Positions 17,980 to 27,048 of a stretch of DNA of 64,000 nt are shown piece after piece (position 1 is the stretch's first letter; every line of letters starts with the position of its first letter). The DNA is from RH-AL1 sp965198495 (GTDB lineage: Bacteria; Pseudomonadota; Alphaproteobacteria; Rhizobiales; Beijerinckiaceae): assembly GCA_965198495.1 (NCBI GenBank), contig CBDAPL010000001.1, positions 558,001 through 622,000 on the forward strand. Reading direction: 5' to 3'. The notes under the pieces are model-generated. The model saw only the letters and a program-made list of their open reading frames with translations, was not told the DNA's origin and made no database searches. The position numbers and the translations under genes were made by a program.

Positions 17980-19025
17980 GAGACAGGGTCCGCCACAGGA
18001 GCCCAGAGCACGTCCTCGATCGTCTCGGCACCTGTCGCCAGCATCACGAGACGGTCGAAGCCGAGCGCGATGCCGCTGGCCTCCGGCATAAAGGCGAGCG
18101 ACGCCAGGAAGTCCTCGTCGATCGGATATGCCTCGCCGTAGACGCGCTGGCGCTCGGTCTCGGCAGCCTGAAAACGACGCCGTTGCTCGGCGCCGTCGCG
18201 CAACTCCGCAAAGGCATTGGCGAGTTCGATGCCGCAGGCGTAGAGCTCGAAGCGTTCGGCGAAGCGCGGGTCGTCGGGACAGAGCCGCGCCAACGCTGCC
18301 TCGCTCGCTGGATAGCGCGAGAGCACGGTCGCCCGGCCGATCCCCAGCTCGGGCTCGACCTTGGCCGTGAGTATCCTGCTGAAGAGGTCCGACCAGCCGT
18401 CATCGCTCGCGACACGAAGATCCAGCGCCCGCGTGGCCCCCGCGAGCCGCGTCAGACCTTCCGCGTCGTCCGGCAGCATGGCGTCGAGATCGACGCCGGC
18501 ATGGCGGCGGAAAGCCTCGCTAACGCTCAAGAGCTCCGGCTCGACAAAAGGATCCGCGACGCTTGCGCGATGTCTCAGCGTCTCTGTCGCGGCGACCTCC
18601 GCGGCAACGCGCATCAGCGCGACGCAATCGGCGACGAGCGCGTCGAGACTTGCGCCCGCGCGATACCATTCGAGCATCGTAAATTCCGGATGATGCAGAC
18701 GCCCGCGCTCGCGATTGCGATAGACCGGGGCCAACGTGAACAATCGCCGAACACCGGCGGCGAGTAGTTTCTTGCAGCCGAACTCGGGCGAGCCGTGAAG
18801 ATAGAGCGGCGCGCGCGATCCATCGGGACGAACCAGCATCGTGGCGAAAGGCGTGATGTGGGTCTCGTTGCCCGGCGACATCTGCAGTGCGGGAGTGTCC
18901 ACCTCGTCAAAGCCCCGGTCGATGAACCAGCGACGCAACGCGTCCTTGATGCGGGCGCGCGTCCGAAGCATCCCGATGCGCCGGTTGAAGGGCTCCGGTC
19001 GCCACCAGGGCGCAGGACCGGTCAT
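17976..19025 (-). CDS. epmA: EF-P--(R)-beta-lysine ligase
   Basis: EpmA (GenX/PoxA) is a truncated class II lysyl-tRNA-synthetase-like enzyme that ligates beta-lysine onto EF-P. The 349 residues show class II motif 2-like LFTLAPVYRNRERGRLHHPE and motif 3-like ASGIALGFDRLVML, with no anticodon-binding domain. It overlaps epmB by four bases and is divergent from efp across a 125-base gap. Confidence 0.93.
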   Translation of the reverse strand: MTGPAPWWRPEPFNRRIGMLRTRARIKDALRRWFIDRGFDEVDTPALQMSPGNETHITPFATMLVRPDGSRAPLYLHGSPEFGCKKLLAAGVRRLFTLAPVYRNRERGRLHHPEFTMLEWYRAGASLDALVADCVALMRVAAEVAATETLRHRASVADPFVEPELLSVSEAFRRHAGVDLDAMLPDDAEGLTRLAGATRALDLRVASDDGWSDLFSRILTAKVEPELGIGRATVLSRYPASEAALARLCPDDPRFAERFELYACGIELANAFAELRDGAEQRRRFQAAETERQRVYGEAYPIDEDFLASLAFMPEASGIALGFDRLVMLATGAETIEDVLWAPVADPVS

Positions 19026-19150
19026 CGTGATTTCGCTTGATATGGAGAGGGAACAAGGGCTAGCGAGAGGCCCAAAGCCCGGCGCCGGTGTACCACACGA
19101 TGGTGGTTCGGCCCATCCTTCACCACTGATACGATATCAAGGACTTCATC

Positions 19151-19720
19151 GTGAAAGTCATTGCCAGTTCCATTCGCAAAGGCAACATCATCGAGCGTGA
19201 TGACGGCAACCTCTACGTTGTATTGACGGCGGAAAGCTTCCATCCCGGAAAAGGGACGCCGACCACTCAGATCGATATGCGCCGCCTGTCGGACGGCGTG
19301 AAGACGACCGACCGCTTCAAGACGACCGAACAGGTCGAGCGGGCTTTCGTCGAGGATTCGAACTTCTCGTATCTCTACAAAGATTCAGACGGTTTTACCT
19401 TCATGAACCAGGAGAACTACGATCAGGTCATTGTTCCGGACGAGGTTCTCGGCAACCAGGCCGCTTATCTGCAGGAGGGTATGGTCTGCGTGCTGTCCAT
19501 GTTCAACGGAACGCCGGTTGGCATCCAACTTCCAGCGCGCGTGACACTCGAGATCATCGACACGGAACCAGCGATGAAAGGACAGACGGCCTCTTCATCC
19601 TATAAGCCCGCCAAATTATCCAATGGGGCGCGCGTGATGGTACCGCCTCACATCGCGACCGGCACACGTGTCGTGGTGCAGACCGAGGATGGCTCCTATG
19701 TCGAGCGTGCCAAAGACTGA
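19151..19720 (+). CDS. efp: elongation factor P
   Basis: EF-P enters the ribosomal E site and relieves stalling at consecutive prolines. The 189-residue protein has the three-domain length of the family. Lys34 in the loop HPGKGTP is the residue modified in EF-P proteins that receive beta-lysine, matching the presence of epmA and epmB next door. The start is a GTG at 19151 preceded by AAGGA with about 8 bases of spacing. No epmC (hydroxylase) gene is visible here. Confidence 0.96.
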   Translation: MKVIASSIRKGNIIERDDGNLYVVLTAESFHPGKGTPTTQIDMRRLSDGVKTTDRFKTTEQVERAFVEDSNFSYLYKDSDGFTFMNQENYDQVIVPDEVLGNQAAYLQEGMVCVLSMFNGTPVGIQLPARVTLEIIDTEPAMKGQTASSSYKPAKLSNGARVMVPPHIATGTRVVVQTEDGSYVERAKD

Positions 19721-20160
19721 TGTTCGGCTTTTAATCAACCCAGCTTACGCTATCGGCACGTGCCTACGGTGCGATCAAGCACACCGAGAACTGTCTCGAT
19801 CTCGGCCGGCGTCTCAGACGGCAAGACAAACACCGTCTCCAGTTTGCGCGCGATAGCCCCTGTCGAGGTCAACCCGCGTCGGTATCCTGAAGATGTTGGC
19901 GTATCCAGTCTAAGGTCGTTCGCGCTAGAGCGATCAGCAAGTCCGCGTTGAGGTTGAAAACTACGCATCTTTCGACCTACGACCTTCCAACTCATCCGAT
20001 AAGATGAATATGCGACCGTGCCTCACGAAAAACGTTATTGTGTAGGCCGGACCTAATTGAATGGGAAACTGTAAAAAGACATTGATTGTTCCCGCCTGAG
20101 GATCGAATATTTAGATGTTGAAATCGTTAAGGATTGCGTCCGAGTAGCGTTAATCCCGCA
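19721..20160. other. 440-base gap with a possible minus-strand gene remnant
   Basis: The gap after efp has no convincing gene. A minus-strand open frame of 81 codons at 19750-19995 ends with a plausible protein-like stretch (KLETVFVLPSETPAEI, then TVLGVLDRTVG) but its N-terminal half looks random and no ribosome site is seen, so it may be the tail of a decayed gene. The right part, 20030-20160, is AT-richer than the surroundings and holds no open frame. Confidence 0.4.
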
Positions 20161-20565
20161 TCATCCGAGCAGATCGAGAAGCGCCGGTATCAGCGGCGCG
20201 TCCGCGGGCGGCATCGCGATGCGCCGCAATTCGGCTGGGCGGAGCCAACGCAGAGCCTGACCTTCCCGGGGCTGGGCGATGCCTTCCCATCGACGACAGA
20301 TATAGAGCGGCATCAGCAGGTGCATGTCCGCATAGGCGTGGCTGGCGAAAGTCAGCGGCGCGAGACACGCCTCCTCGACGGCGATCCCGAGTTCCTCGCG
20401 CAACTCGCGGATCAGCGCGACCTCCGGCCGCTCGCCCGGTTCAATCTTGCCGCCGGGGAATTCCCACAGACCAGCCAGCGCCTTGCCCTCAGGGCGTTGG
20501 CCGACAAGCACGCGACCGTCGGTGTCCACCAAAGCCGCCGCGACGACGAGTATGAGTTTGGTCAC
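20161..20565 (-). CDS. mutT: 8-oxo-dGTP diphosphatase (MutT, Nudix)
   Basis: It removes oxidised dGTP from the nucleotide pool. The 134-residue protein has a full Nudix box: GGKIEPGERPEVALIRELRE followed by ELGI, preceded by GQRPEGKALAGLWEFPG. The order WEFPGGK and the length are those of MutT. It begins 13 bases after the argJ stop and is probably co-transcribed with argJ. Confidence 0.92.
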   Translation of the reverse strand: MTKLILVVAAALVDTDGRVLVGQRPEGKALAGLWEFPGGKIEPGERPEVALIRELREELGIAVEEACLAPLTFASHAYADMHLLMPLYICRRWEGIAQPREGQALRWLRPAELRRIAMPPADAPLIPALLDLLG

Positions 20566-20578
20566 CGGCCTTGTCCGC

Positions 20579-21817
20579 TCAAGAGCGGTAATCGCCGTTG
20601 ATGGTGATGTATTCCTTGGTGAGATCGCACGTCCATACCGTCGCCTTGCCCTTGCCGAGACCGATCTCGACCTTGATCGGGACGTGAGCCTCGCGCATCA
20701 GAGTCGACACGTTCGCCTCGTCGTAGGCGGGATCTCGCAGGCCCCTGTGGGCGACGCGCGTGCCACCGAACCAGATCGCGAGTCGATCGCGATCGGCCTT
20801 CTCGCCGGCTTTGCCGACTGCCATCACCACGCGACCCCAATTGGCATCCTCGCCCGCGACCGCCGTCTTGACGAGCGGTGAGTTGGCGATGGAGAGCGCG
20901 ATGCGCTTGGCCGCCCTGTCATTCTCCGCGCCCTCGACCAGGACTTCGATGAATTTGCGCGCGCCCTCTCCGTCCCTCACCACCTGGTGGGCGAGGTCGA
21001 GCAGCAATCCGTCGAGCGCGGCCTTGAAGGCCTTCAGCCGCCGATCCGTTGCGATCAGGATTTGCGGCGCGCCGCGGCTGGCGGCGGCGCCGGTGGCAAA
21101 CAGCATCAGCGTGTCGGACGTCGAGGTGTCGCTATCCACCGTGATCGCGTTGAAGCTCGCCTTGACGCTCTTGCCCAGCATCGCCTGAAGGGCGGAAGCG
21201 GCGATCGGCGCGTCGGTGAAGACGAAGGCGAGCATCGTCGCCATGTCCGGGGCGATCATACCGGCCCCTTTGGCGATACCTGTAAGCGTGACGTTTACGC
21301 CACCGAGGTCGGCCGTCGCTGTGGCGAGCTTGGGGAACGTGTCTGTCGTCATGATCGCCTTGGCGGCGTCATGAATGCCGTCGGGCGACGCCTTCTCGAT
21401 CAGCGTCTCGAAGACGCCTTCGAACTTACCCGCATCGAGCGGTTCGCCGATGACGCCAGTCGAGGCGATGTAGATTTCCTTGGCGGGCGCGCCGGATGCC
21501 GCGCCGGCAAGCTTGGCGGTCAGCGCCACGGCCGCGGCGCCGATCCTGCCCGTGAAGGCGTTGGCGTTGCCGGAGTTGACGATCAGCGCCCGCGCCTTGC
21601 CGCCGGCGAGCTTCTGCCGGCACCAATCGACCGGCGCCGACGGACATTTGGAAGTCGTGAACACGCCGGCGACTTGCGTGCCCTTGTCGAACAGCGCGAG
21701 CAGCACGTCGGTGCGGCCCGTGTAGCGGATGCCGGCCGCTCCGGTCGCGAAACGAACGCCTTTGACGGGCGGCATCTCGGGCACGGTGGTGGGAGCGAGC
21801 GGAGAGACCGCGGTCAT
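20579..21817 (-). CDS. argJ: glutamate N-acetyltransferase / amino-acid acetyltransferase
   Basis: ArgJ recycles the acetyl group between N-acetylornithine and glutamate in arginine synthesis. The 412-residue proenzyme shows VNSGNANAFTG near residue 80 and the self-cleavage site KGAGMIAPDMATMLAF, where the Thr after MA near residue 196 becomes the N-terminal nucleophile of the beta chain. The C-terminal part ends SLTKEYI-like (DLTKEYITINGDYRS). The frame is open to 21901, but the ATG at 21817 gives the usual length and follows GAAAG. Confidence 0.95.
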   Translation of the reverse strand: MTAVSPLAPTTVPEMPPVKGVRFATGAAGIRYTGRTDVLLALFDKGTQVAGVFTTSKCPSAPVDWCRQKLAGGKARALIVNSGNANAFTGRIGAAAVALTAKLAGAASGAPAKEIYIASTGVIGEPLDAGKFEGVFETLIEKASPDGIHDAAKAIMTTDTFPKLATATADLGGVNVTLTGIAKGAGMIAPDMATMLAFVFTDAPIAASALQAMLGKSVKASFNAITVDSDTSTSDTLMLFATGAAASRGAPQILIATDRRLKAFKAALDGLLLDLAHQVVRDGEGARKFIEVLVEGAENDRAAKRIALSIANSPLVKTAVAGEDANWGRVVMAVGKAGEKADRDRLAIWFGGTRVAHRGLRDPAYDEANVSTLMREAHVPIKVEIGLGKGKATVWTCDLTKEYITINGDYRS

Positions 21818-22006
21818 GGATTGCGTCTTTCGTGCTTCGGCGGCTGGCGCCATGTGCGTGAGCCCGCGAGGGAGCGTCAAGATGAAAGCTTGGCGTGCCA
21901 CAAACGATCCGTCGCGTCGCCCAGCCGACGACCGGACCGCCCCGACATGTCGCTATGGACATGCGAACCGCTCGCTGGCATGTCCCGCACGACCATGGAG
22001 GACATC

Positions 22007-22498
22007 ATGCTCAAGGTCGCCGCATGCGGCACATTAGTCTTGATCGGCGGAATGATCGCCTCATCCGCAGCGCGCGCGGACGGCTGGTCGGTGACGGCCA
22101 AGCCGGCTGACGGCATCTGCTTGGCAGGCCGCACCGGCGTGGACGAGGCTACTAAAAAGAAGACCGCCGTCGTACTCGGGATGTTCAAGAATCCCGAGGG
22201 GATCAACCTCATCGTCACGCTGACCAGTCAGACTTGGTCCTTCGCGAAAGACCAGTCGGTCTACGCCGACCTCCTCCTCGTGGGCGAAGACGGCCACACG
22301 GTCGCCCTGCGCTCGAAATGGGTCGGCGACGGCCAGACGCTGGCCAGCACCTTCGACAAGGCGCGCCCCATCGTCACCGCGCTGGGCGCGAGCCCGGCGT
22401 TCACGCTGCAGACCGAACCCAACAAGGGCGTTACCTTTGACACGCCGAACGCGGCGGGTGCGCTGGCGTCCGCGGAAGCCTGCCTGATCGCCAGATAA
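22007..22498 (+). CDS. exported hypothetical protein
   Basis: The 163-residue protein starts at ATG 22007, 6 bases after GGAG, and begins with a clear signal peptide (MLKVAACGTLVLIGGM, cleavage near AARA, residue 26). The mature part holds two cysteines (ICLAG and EACLIA), which may form a disulfide between the two ends, and segments such as VTLTSQTWSFAKDQ that suggest a small beta-rich periplasmic protein. It resembles exported invasion-associated or DUF-type proteins of rhizobia, but no family is assigned with confidence. Confidence 0.72.
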   Translation: MLKVAACGTLVLIGGMIASSAARADGWSVTAKPADGICLAGRTGVDEATKKKTAVVLGMFKNPEGINLIVTLTSQTWSFAKDQSVYADLLLVGEDGHTVALRSKWVGDGQTLASTFDKARPIVTALGASPAFTLQTEPNKGVTFDTPNAAGALASAEACLIAR

Positions 22499-22621
22499 GA
22501 TGTGCGTTGGCTTGCGTGCGTAATCGGGACATGTGCCGGCGAAACAGAGCCTTATCGGCACCTCAGTAGAGCTACAACAGGCGCGCTTCTTCTACGCGAG
22601 CATCTCATCGCGTAAGAACGC

Positions 22622-23956
22622 CTACGTGTTCATCGATTCGAAGAACATGCTGTTGCCTTTGGGCGTGTCGCGCAGCTTGCCGAGCAGGAACTCGATGCCG
22701 TCGACGGTGCCCATCGGATTGAGAATGCGGCGCAGCACGTACATCTTCTTGAGGATGTCGGCGGGGACCAGCAGCTCTTCCTTGCGCGTACCCGATTTGG
22801 CGATGTCCATCGCCGGATAGGTGCGTTTGTCGGCGATCTTGCGGTCGAGAATGATCTCGGAATTGCCGGTGCCCTTGAACTCCTCGAAGATCACCTCGTC
22901 CATGCGCGAGCCGGTGTCGATCAGCGCGGTGGCGATGATGGTCAGCGAGCCGCCCTCCTCGATGTTGCGGGCGGCGCCGAAGAAGCGCTTGGGTCGCTGC
23001 AGGGCGTTGGCGTCGACGCCGCCGGTGAGCACCTTGCCGGAGGAGGGCACGGTCGTGTTGTAGGCGCGCCCGAGGCGGGTGATCGAGTCGAGCAGGATGA
23101 TCACGTCGCGGTTGTGCTCGACGAGGCGCTTGGCCTTTTCGATGACCATCTCGGCGACAGCCACGTGGCGCGTCGCCGGCTCGTCGAAGGTCGAGGCGAC
23201 GACCTCCCCCTTCACCGAGCGCTGCATGTCCGTCACCTCCTCCGGCCGCTCGTCGATCAGCAGCACGATAAGGTAGGCGGTGGGGTGATTGGCGGCGATC
23301 GATTGCGCGATATTCTGCAGCAGCACCGTCTTGCCGGTGCGCGGCGGGGCTACGATGAGCGCGCGCTGGCCGAAACCGATCGGCGCGACGATGTCGATGA
23401 CGCGGTTCGACAGGTCCTTGCGCGTCGGGTCGTCGATCTCGAGCTTCAGACGGCGGTCGGGATAGAGCGGCGTGAGATTGTCGAAATTGACCTTGTGGCG
23501 GACCTTCTCGGGATCCTCGAAATTGATCGTGTTGACCTTGAGCAGAGCGAAATAGCGCTCGCCTTCCTTCGGCGAACGGATCAGCCCTTCCACCGTGTCG
23601 CCGGTGCGCAGGCCGAAGCGGCGGATCTGCGAGGGCGAAACGTAGATGTCGTCGGGGCCGGCGAGGTAGTTGGCGTCGGCCGAGCGCAGGTAGCCGAAGC
23701 CGTCCTGCAGCACCTCGATGACGCCGAGGCCGACGATCTCGATCTCGCGGCTGGCGAGCTGCTTGAGGATCGCGAACATCAACTCCTGCTTGCGCAGCGT
23801 CGAGGCGTTCTCGACCTCGTGCTCTTCCGCGAAGGCGGTGAGTTCGGTCGGCGACTTGTCCTTCAGGTCGGCGAGCTTGATTTCCTTCGGGCCGGTGTAG
23901 GGCGCGGCCTCGATCATGTCTTCGCTGGATTGATCGGGGGAGATGACGTCTGTCAT
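22622..23956 (-). CDS. rho: transcription termination factor Rho
   Basis: Rho is the hexameric RNA-dependent ATPase that ends transcription. The 444-residue protein carries the N-terminal helical domain (LADLKDKSPTELTAF), the RNA-binding cold-shock fold (GVIEVLQDGFGYLRS), the Walker A motif APPRTGKTVLL near residue 205, Walker B VIILLDSITRLGRAYN, and the Q-loop/R-loop region GGVDANALQRPKRFFGAAR. The short acidic N-terminal extension is normal for alphaproteobacteria. Confidence 0.97.
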   Translation of the reverse strand: MTDVISPDQSSEDMIEAAPYTGPKEIKLADLKDKSPTELTAFAEEHEVENASTLRKQELMFAILKQLASREIEIVGLGVIEVLQDGFGYLRSADANYLAGPDDIYVSPSQIRRFGLRTGDTVEGLIRSPKEGERYFALLKVNTINFEDPEKVRHKVNFDNLTPLYPDRRLKLEIDDPTRKDLSNRVIDIVAPIGFGQRALIVAPPRTGKTVLLQNIAQSIAANHPTAYLIVLLIDERPEEVTDMQRSVKGEVVASTFDEPATRHVAVAEMVIEKAKRLVEHNRDVIILLDSITRLGRAYNTTVPSSGKVLTGGVDANALQRPKRFFGAARNIEEGGSLTIIATALIDTGSRMDEVIFEEFKGTGNSEIILDRKIADKRTYPAMDIAKSGTRKEELLVPADILKKMYVLRRILNPMGTVDGIEFLLGKLRDTPKGNSMFFESMNT

Positions 23957-24117
23957 GGCGGCGGTCTTATCGTTGGGAGAGGGCCAGGGCGGCCGGGTTC
24001 GGGATGTGAGCCGGGACGACGCGTGGGGAAGCGCGTGGCCGAGCCTGACCGAAGAGGCGAGACGTGTGCGATAGCTCCATCGCGACGTCTTTGCAAGGCG
24101 GCGCGCCGCCTTGTCGG

Positions 24118-24516
24118 CTAGCCCAGCCGCACAAGCAGCATTACGGCGGACACGATGATCACGCCCAGCGTGGCCATGATGCCGACGCCGCGGAAGACGA
24201 ACTGCTGCGGCGCGTTCTTCTTCGCGAACATGCCGATTGGATGCATCAGCCGCGCGACGATCAGCACGATGAGGAGGATGCGGACCAGAAGGTGGCCGGC
24301 GCCGCCCGCCTCGAGGAAGCCGATCAGGATTACCGCGAAGGGCACGTACTCCTGGAAATTACCGTGCGCGCGAATGCGCTTCACCATCGAGAAATCGCCG
24401 CCGTCGCCGATCAGCGTATCCTTGGAGGTGCGGCTGGCGATCACCCACCCCGAGAGGCCGATGTAGATCAGCGCCAGGATCGCACCGTAGAATGCCGTGA
24501 GAGCCGGGTAGATCAT
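24118..24516 (-). CDS. MAPEG family membrane protein
   Basis: The 132-residue protein has four hydrophobic segments and the MAPEG signature RIRAHGNFQEYVPFAVILIG near residues 47-66, followed by RLMHPIGMF. Eukaryotic MAPEG proteins act on eicosanoids and glutathione; bacterial members of this type are often called glutathione-S-transferase-like membrane proteins, with unproven substrates. It lies between rho and ruvB. Confidence 0.88.
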   Translation of the reverse strand: MIYPALTAFYGAILALIYIGLSGWVIASRTSKDTLIGDGGDFSMVKRIRAHGNFQEYVPFAVILIGFLEAGGAGHLLVRILLIVLIVARLMHPIGMFAKKNAPQQFVFRGVGIMATLGVIIVSAVMLLVRLG

Positions 24517-24648
24517 TGTCTATGGTCCTTCCAGAGTGAATAAGGGATCCCCTCGCCTGACCAAGGGCGGGACACGAGCTCCGCGACCTATCACCGGACG
24601 TCGTTACACGCTACGATTCGGCGGATTCGAACGCACGGATATCGGCCT

Positions 24649-25698
24649 TTGGCCTTCAGCCCCCAGCGCCTCGTGACGCCGGACCGTCTCGACAGCGACC
24701 CCGACCTGTCGCTGCGTCCGCTCACGCTCGCCGATTTCACCGGCCAGGCCGCGGCGCGCAAAAACCTGAAGATCTTCATCGAGGCGGCGAAGACGCGGCG
24801 CGAGGCGCTCGACCACGTGCTGTTCGTCGGTCCGCCCGGCCTCGGCAAGACCACGCTGGCGCAGATCGTCGCGCGCGAGCTCGGCGTCAACTTCCGCTCT
24901 ACCTCGGGGCCGGTCATCGCCAAGGCCGGCGATCTCGCCGCGCAGCTCACCGGCCTTGAGGATCGCGACGTCCTCTTCATCGACGAGATCCATCGGCTCA
25001 ACCCGGCGGTGGAGGAGATCCTCTACCCCGCAATGGAGGATTTCCAGCTCGACCTGATGATCGGCGAGGGTCCGGGCGCCCGCTCCGTGAAGATCGATCT
25101 CGCCAAGTTCACGCTTGTCGGCGCCACCACCCGCGCCGGCCTCCTGACGACGCCGCTGCGCGACCGCTTCGGCATTCCGATCCGGCTCGAGTTCTACACG
25201 GTCGCGGAGCTGGAGAGCATCGTGCGGCGCGGCGCCCGGGTGCTCGGCATCGGCATGAGCGCGGAAGGCGCCAACGAGATCGCGCGCCGCGCCCGCGGCA
25301 CGCCGCGCATTGCCGGCCGGCTGCTGCGCCGGGTGCGCGACTTCGCCCTGGTCGACGGCGAGGCGGAGATCGGCCGGGCGATCGCCGACAAGGCGCTCGG
25401 CCTGCTCGATGTCGACAAGATCGGCCTCGACCAGATGGACCGACGCTACCTCTCGACGATCGCGCTGTCCTTCGGCGGCGGCCCGGTCGGCATCGAGACG
25501 ATGGCGGCGGCGCTCTCCGAGCCGCGCGACGCGATCGAGGACATCATCGAGCCCTACCTGATCCAGCAGGGTTTCCTGCAGCGCACGCCGAGGGGACGGC
25601 TGTTGACGCCGCACGCCTTCGGGCATCTTGGGTTGGCAGCGCCGGCGCGGCCGGCGGCGCAGTTCGGGCTGTTTGCCGGGGAGGAGGACCGCTTATAG
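24649..25698 (+). CDS. ruvB: Holliday junction branch migration ATPase RuvB
   Basis: RuvB is the AAA+ motor of the RuvAB branch-migration complex. The 349 residues include Walker A FVGPPGLGKTTLA near residue 60, Walker B DVLFIDEIHRL, sensor TLVGATTRAGLL, the arginine finger region LRDRFG, and the C-terminal winged helix ending TPRGRLLTPHAFGHLG. The apparent start is TTG at 24649, with no good ribosome site, so the N-terminus is uncertain by a few codons. Unlike in many alphaproteobacteria, ruvC and ruvA are not adjacent. Confidence 0.93.
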   Translation: MAFSPQRLVTPDRLDSDPDLSLRPLTLADFTGQAAARKNLKIFIEAAKTRREALDHVLFVGPPGLGKTTLAQIVARELGVNFRSTSGPVIAKAGDLAAQLTGLEDRDVLFIDEIHRLNPAVEEILYPAMEDFQLDLMIGEGPGARSVKIDLAKFTLVGATTRAGLLTTPLRDRFGIPIRLEFYTVAELESIVRRGARVLGIGMSAEGANEIARRARGTPRIAGRLLRRVRDFALVDGEAEIGRAIADKALGLLDVDKIGLDQMDRRYLSTIALSFGGGPVGIETMAAALSEPRDAIEDIIEPYLIQQGFLQRTPRGRLLTPHAFGHLGLAAPARPAAQFGLFAGEEDRL

Positions 25699-25824
25699 GT
25701 CCGTGACCCGCTGACCGCGCAGGCGGAAACCGCAATTGCGCCGCTTTAAGAACCATTAGGGATGTTCAATTAAGACTTACGCACGCCCTTATCCGCCGCC
25801 TCGACCGGAACACCTCATCCTGTG

Positions 25825-27045
25825 ATGCCAAGCCCCTCGCGCCGGCTCGTATTTATTTTCCTCGGCGCTCTCCTGCTGGGCTCGTGTGCCGATCATCCGC
25901 ATGGTGTGCTCGAGCCCGTGCTCGGCGACTCGCCCGGGACCAGCCGGGTCAACGTGCTCGTCGCGACGACGCGCGGCGCCGACAAGTCCCCCAGCATCAT
26001 GTTTAATGGAACCCGTGCCGACGAGCTGGCCTTCGCCGACGTCGACGTGTCCATCCCGCCCGATGGCGCGCGCGAGGCCGGCGAAGTGCAATGGCCGAGC
26101 GTACTGCCCGGCAATCCGGCGACCAGCTTCGTGACCAAGCGTTCGTCGGTGATCGATCGCAAGACGGCGCTGGCGATCGTCCATGACGAGGTGAAGCGCT
26201 CGCCCAAGCGGCAGGTGCTGGTGTTCGTGCACGGCTTCAACAACCGCTTCGAGGACGCGGTCTATCGCTTCGCGCAGATCGTCCACGATTCGGGGACAGA
26301 GGCGGTGCCCGTCCTGTTCACATGGCCCTCGAAGGCCAGCGTGCTCGCCTACGGCTACGACCGCGAGAGCTCGACCTATTCGCGCACGCAGCTCGAGAAC
26401 GTGCTGAAGGGTCTCGTCGTCGATCCGCAAGTCAGCGAAGTGTCCATTCTCGCGCATTCGATGGGCAACTGGCTGGCGTTGGAAAGCCTGCGGCAGATGG
26501 CGATCCGCGAAGGCGGCGTGTCGCCGAAGATCAAGAACGTCCTGCTCGCCGCGCCCGACGTCGACATCGACATCGCCCGCGAGCAGATCGCCGACATGGG
26601 TCCCAGGAGGCCGGCGTTCTCGCTGTTCGTCTCGCGCTCGGACAAGGCGCTCGAACTCTCAAAAGACCTTTACGGGAGCAGTGCCCGGCTCGGCGACATC
26701 GATCCCCTCAAGGCGCCTTACAAGGAGATGCTGGAGCGCGACAAGATCGCCGTCTACGATCTCACCGCGCTGAACACGCCGGGCGGGCTCAACCACGACA
26801 CCTTCGCGACCAGCCCCGAGATCGTCGGCCTGATCGGGTCGCGCCTCGCCTCGGGCCAAGCGTTGGGCGACAACAAGCAGCGCTTCAGCGACACACTGTT
26901 CACGAAAGCCACCGGCACCGTCGCCGGCTTCGGTGACGCGGCCGGGCTGATCGTCAGCGCGCCCGCCGCCGCCGTCGATGCCGACGCGCGCGACACCTAT
27001 GGCGAGCGGTTCCGCTCATTCGGCGGCAGCCTGTTTGGGCGGTGA
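25825..27045 (+). CDS. alpha/beta-hydrolase lipoprotein (DUF900 type)
   Basis: The 406-residue precursor starts LVFIFLGALLLGSC, an unmistakable lipobox. The body matches DUF900 (COG4782) esterase-like proteins: VNVLVATTRG, then VLVFVHGFNNRFEDAVYR, VLFTWPSKASVLAYGYDRES, and the nucleophile elbow ILAHSMGNWLALE, with NHDTF near residue 330 carrying the candidate catalytic His. It would be anchored to a membrane face outside the cytoplasm. ATG 25825 was chosen over the adjacent GTG. It converges on the carbonic anhydrase gene with a 3-base gap. Confidence 0.87.
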   Translation: MPSPSRRLVFIFLGALLLGSCADHPHGVLEPVLGDSPGTSRVNVLVATTRGADKSPSIMFNGTRADELAFADVDVSIPPDGAREAGEVQWPSVLPGNPATSFVTKRSSVIDRKTALAIVHDEVKRSPKRQVLVFVHGFNNRFEDAVYRFAQIVHDSGTEAVPVLFTWPSKASVLAYGYDRESSTYSRTQLENVLKGLVVDPQVSEVSILAHSMGNWLALESLRQMAIREGGVSPKIKNVLLAAPDVDIDIAREQIADMGPRRPAFSLFVSRSDKALELSKDLYGSSARLGDIDPLKAPYKEMLERDKIAVYDLTALNTPGGLNHDTFATSPEIVGLIGSRLASGQALGDNKQRFSDTLFTKATGTVAGFGDAAGLIVSAPAAAVDADARDTYGERFRSFGGSLFGR

Positions 27046-27048
27046 CGT

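Noticed and set aside
19760..19951. Plus-strand 63-codon open frame after efp
   Set aside because: No ribosome site or protein-like pattern; the opposite strand looks slightly more convincing as a remnant.
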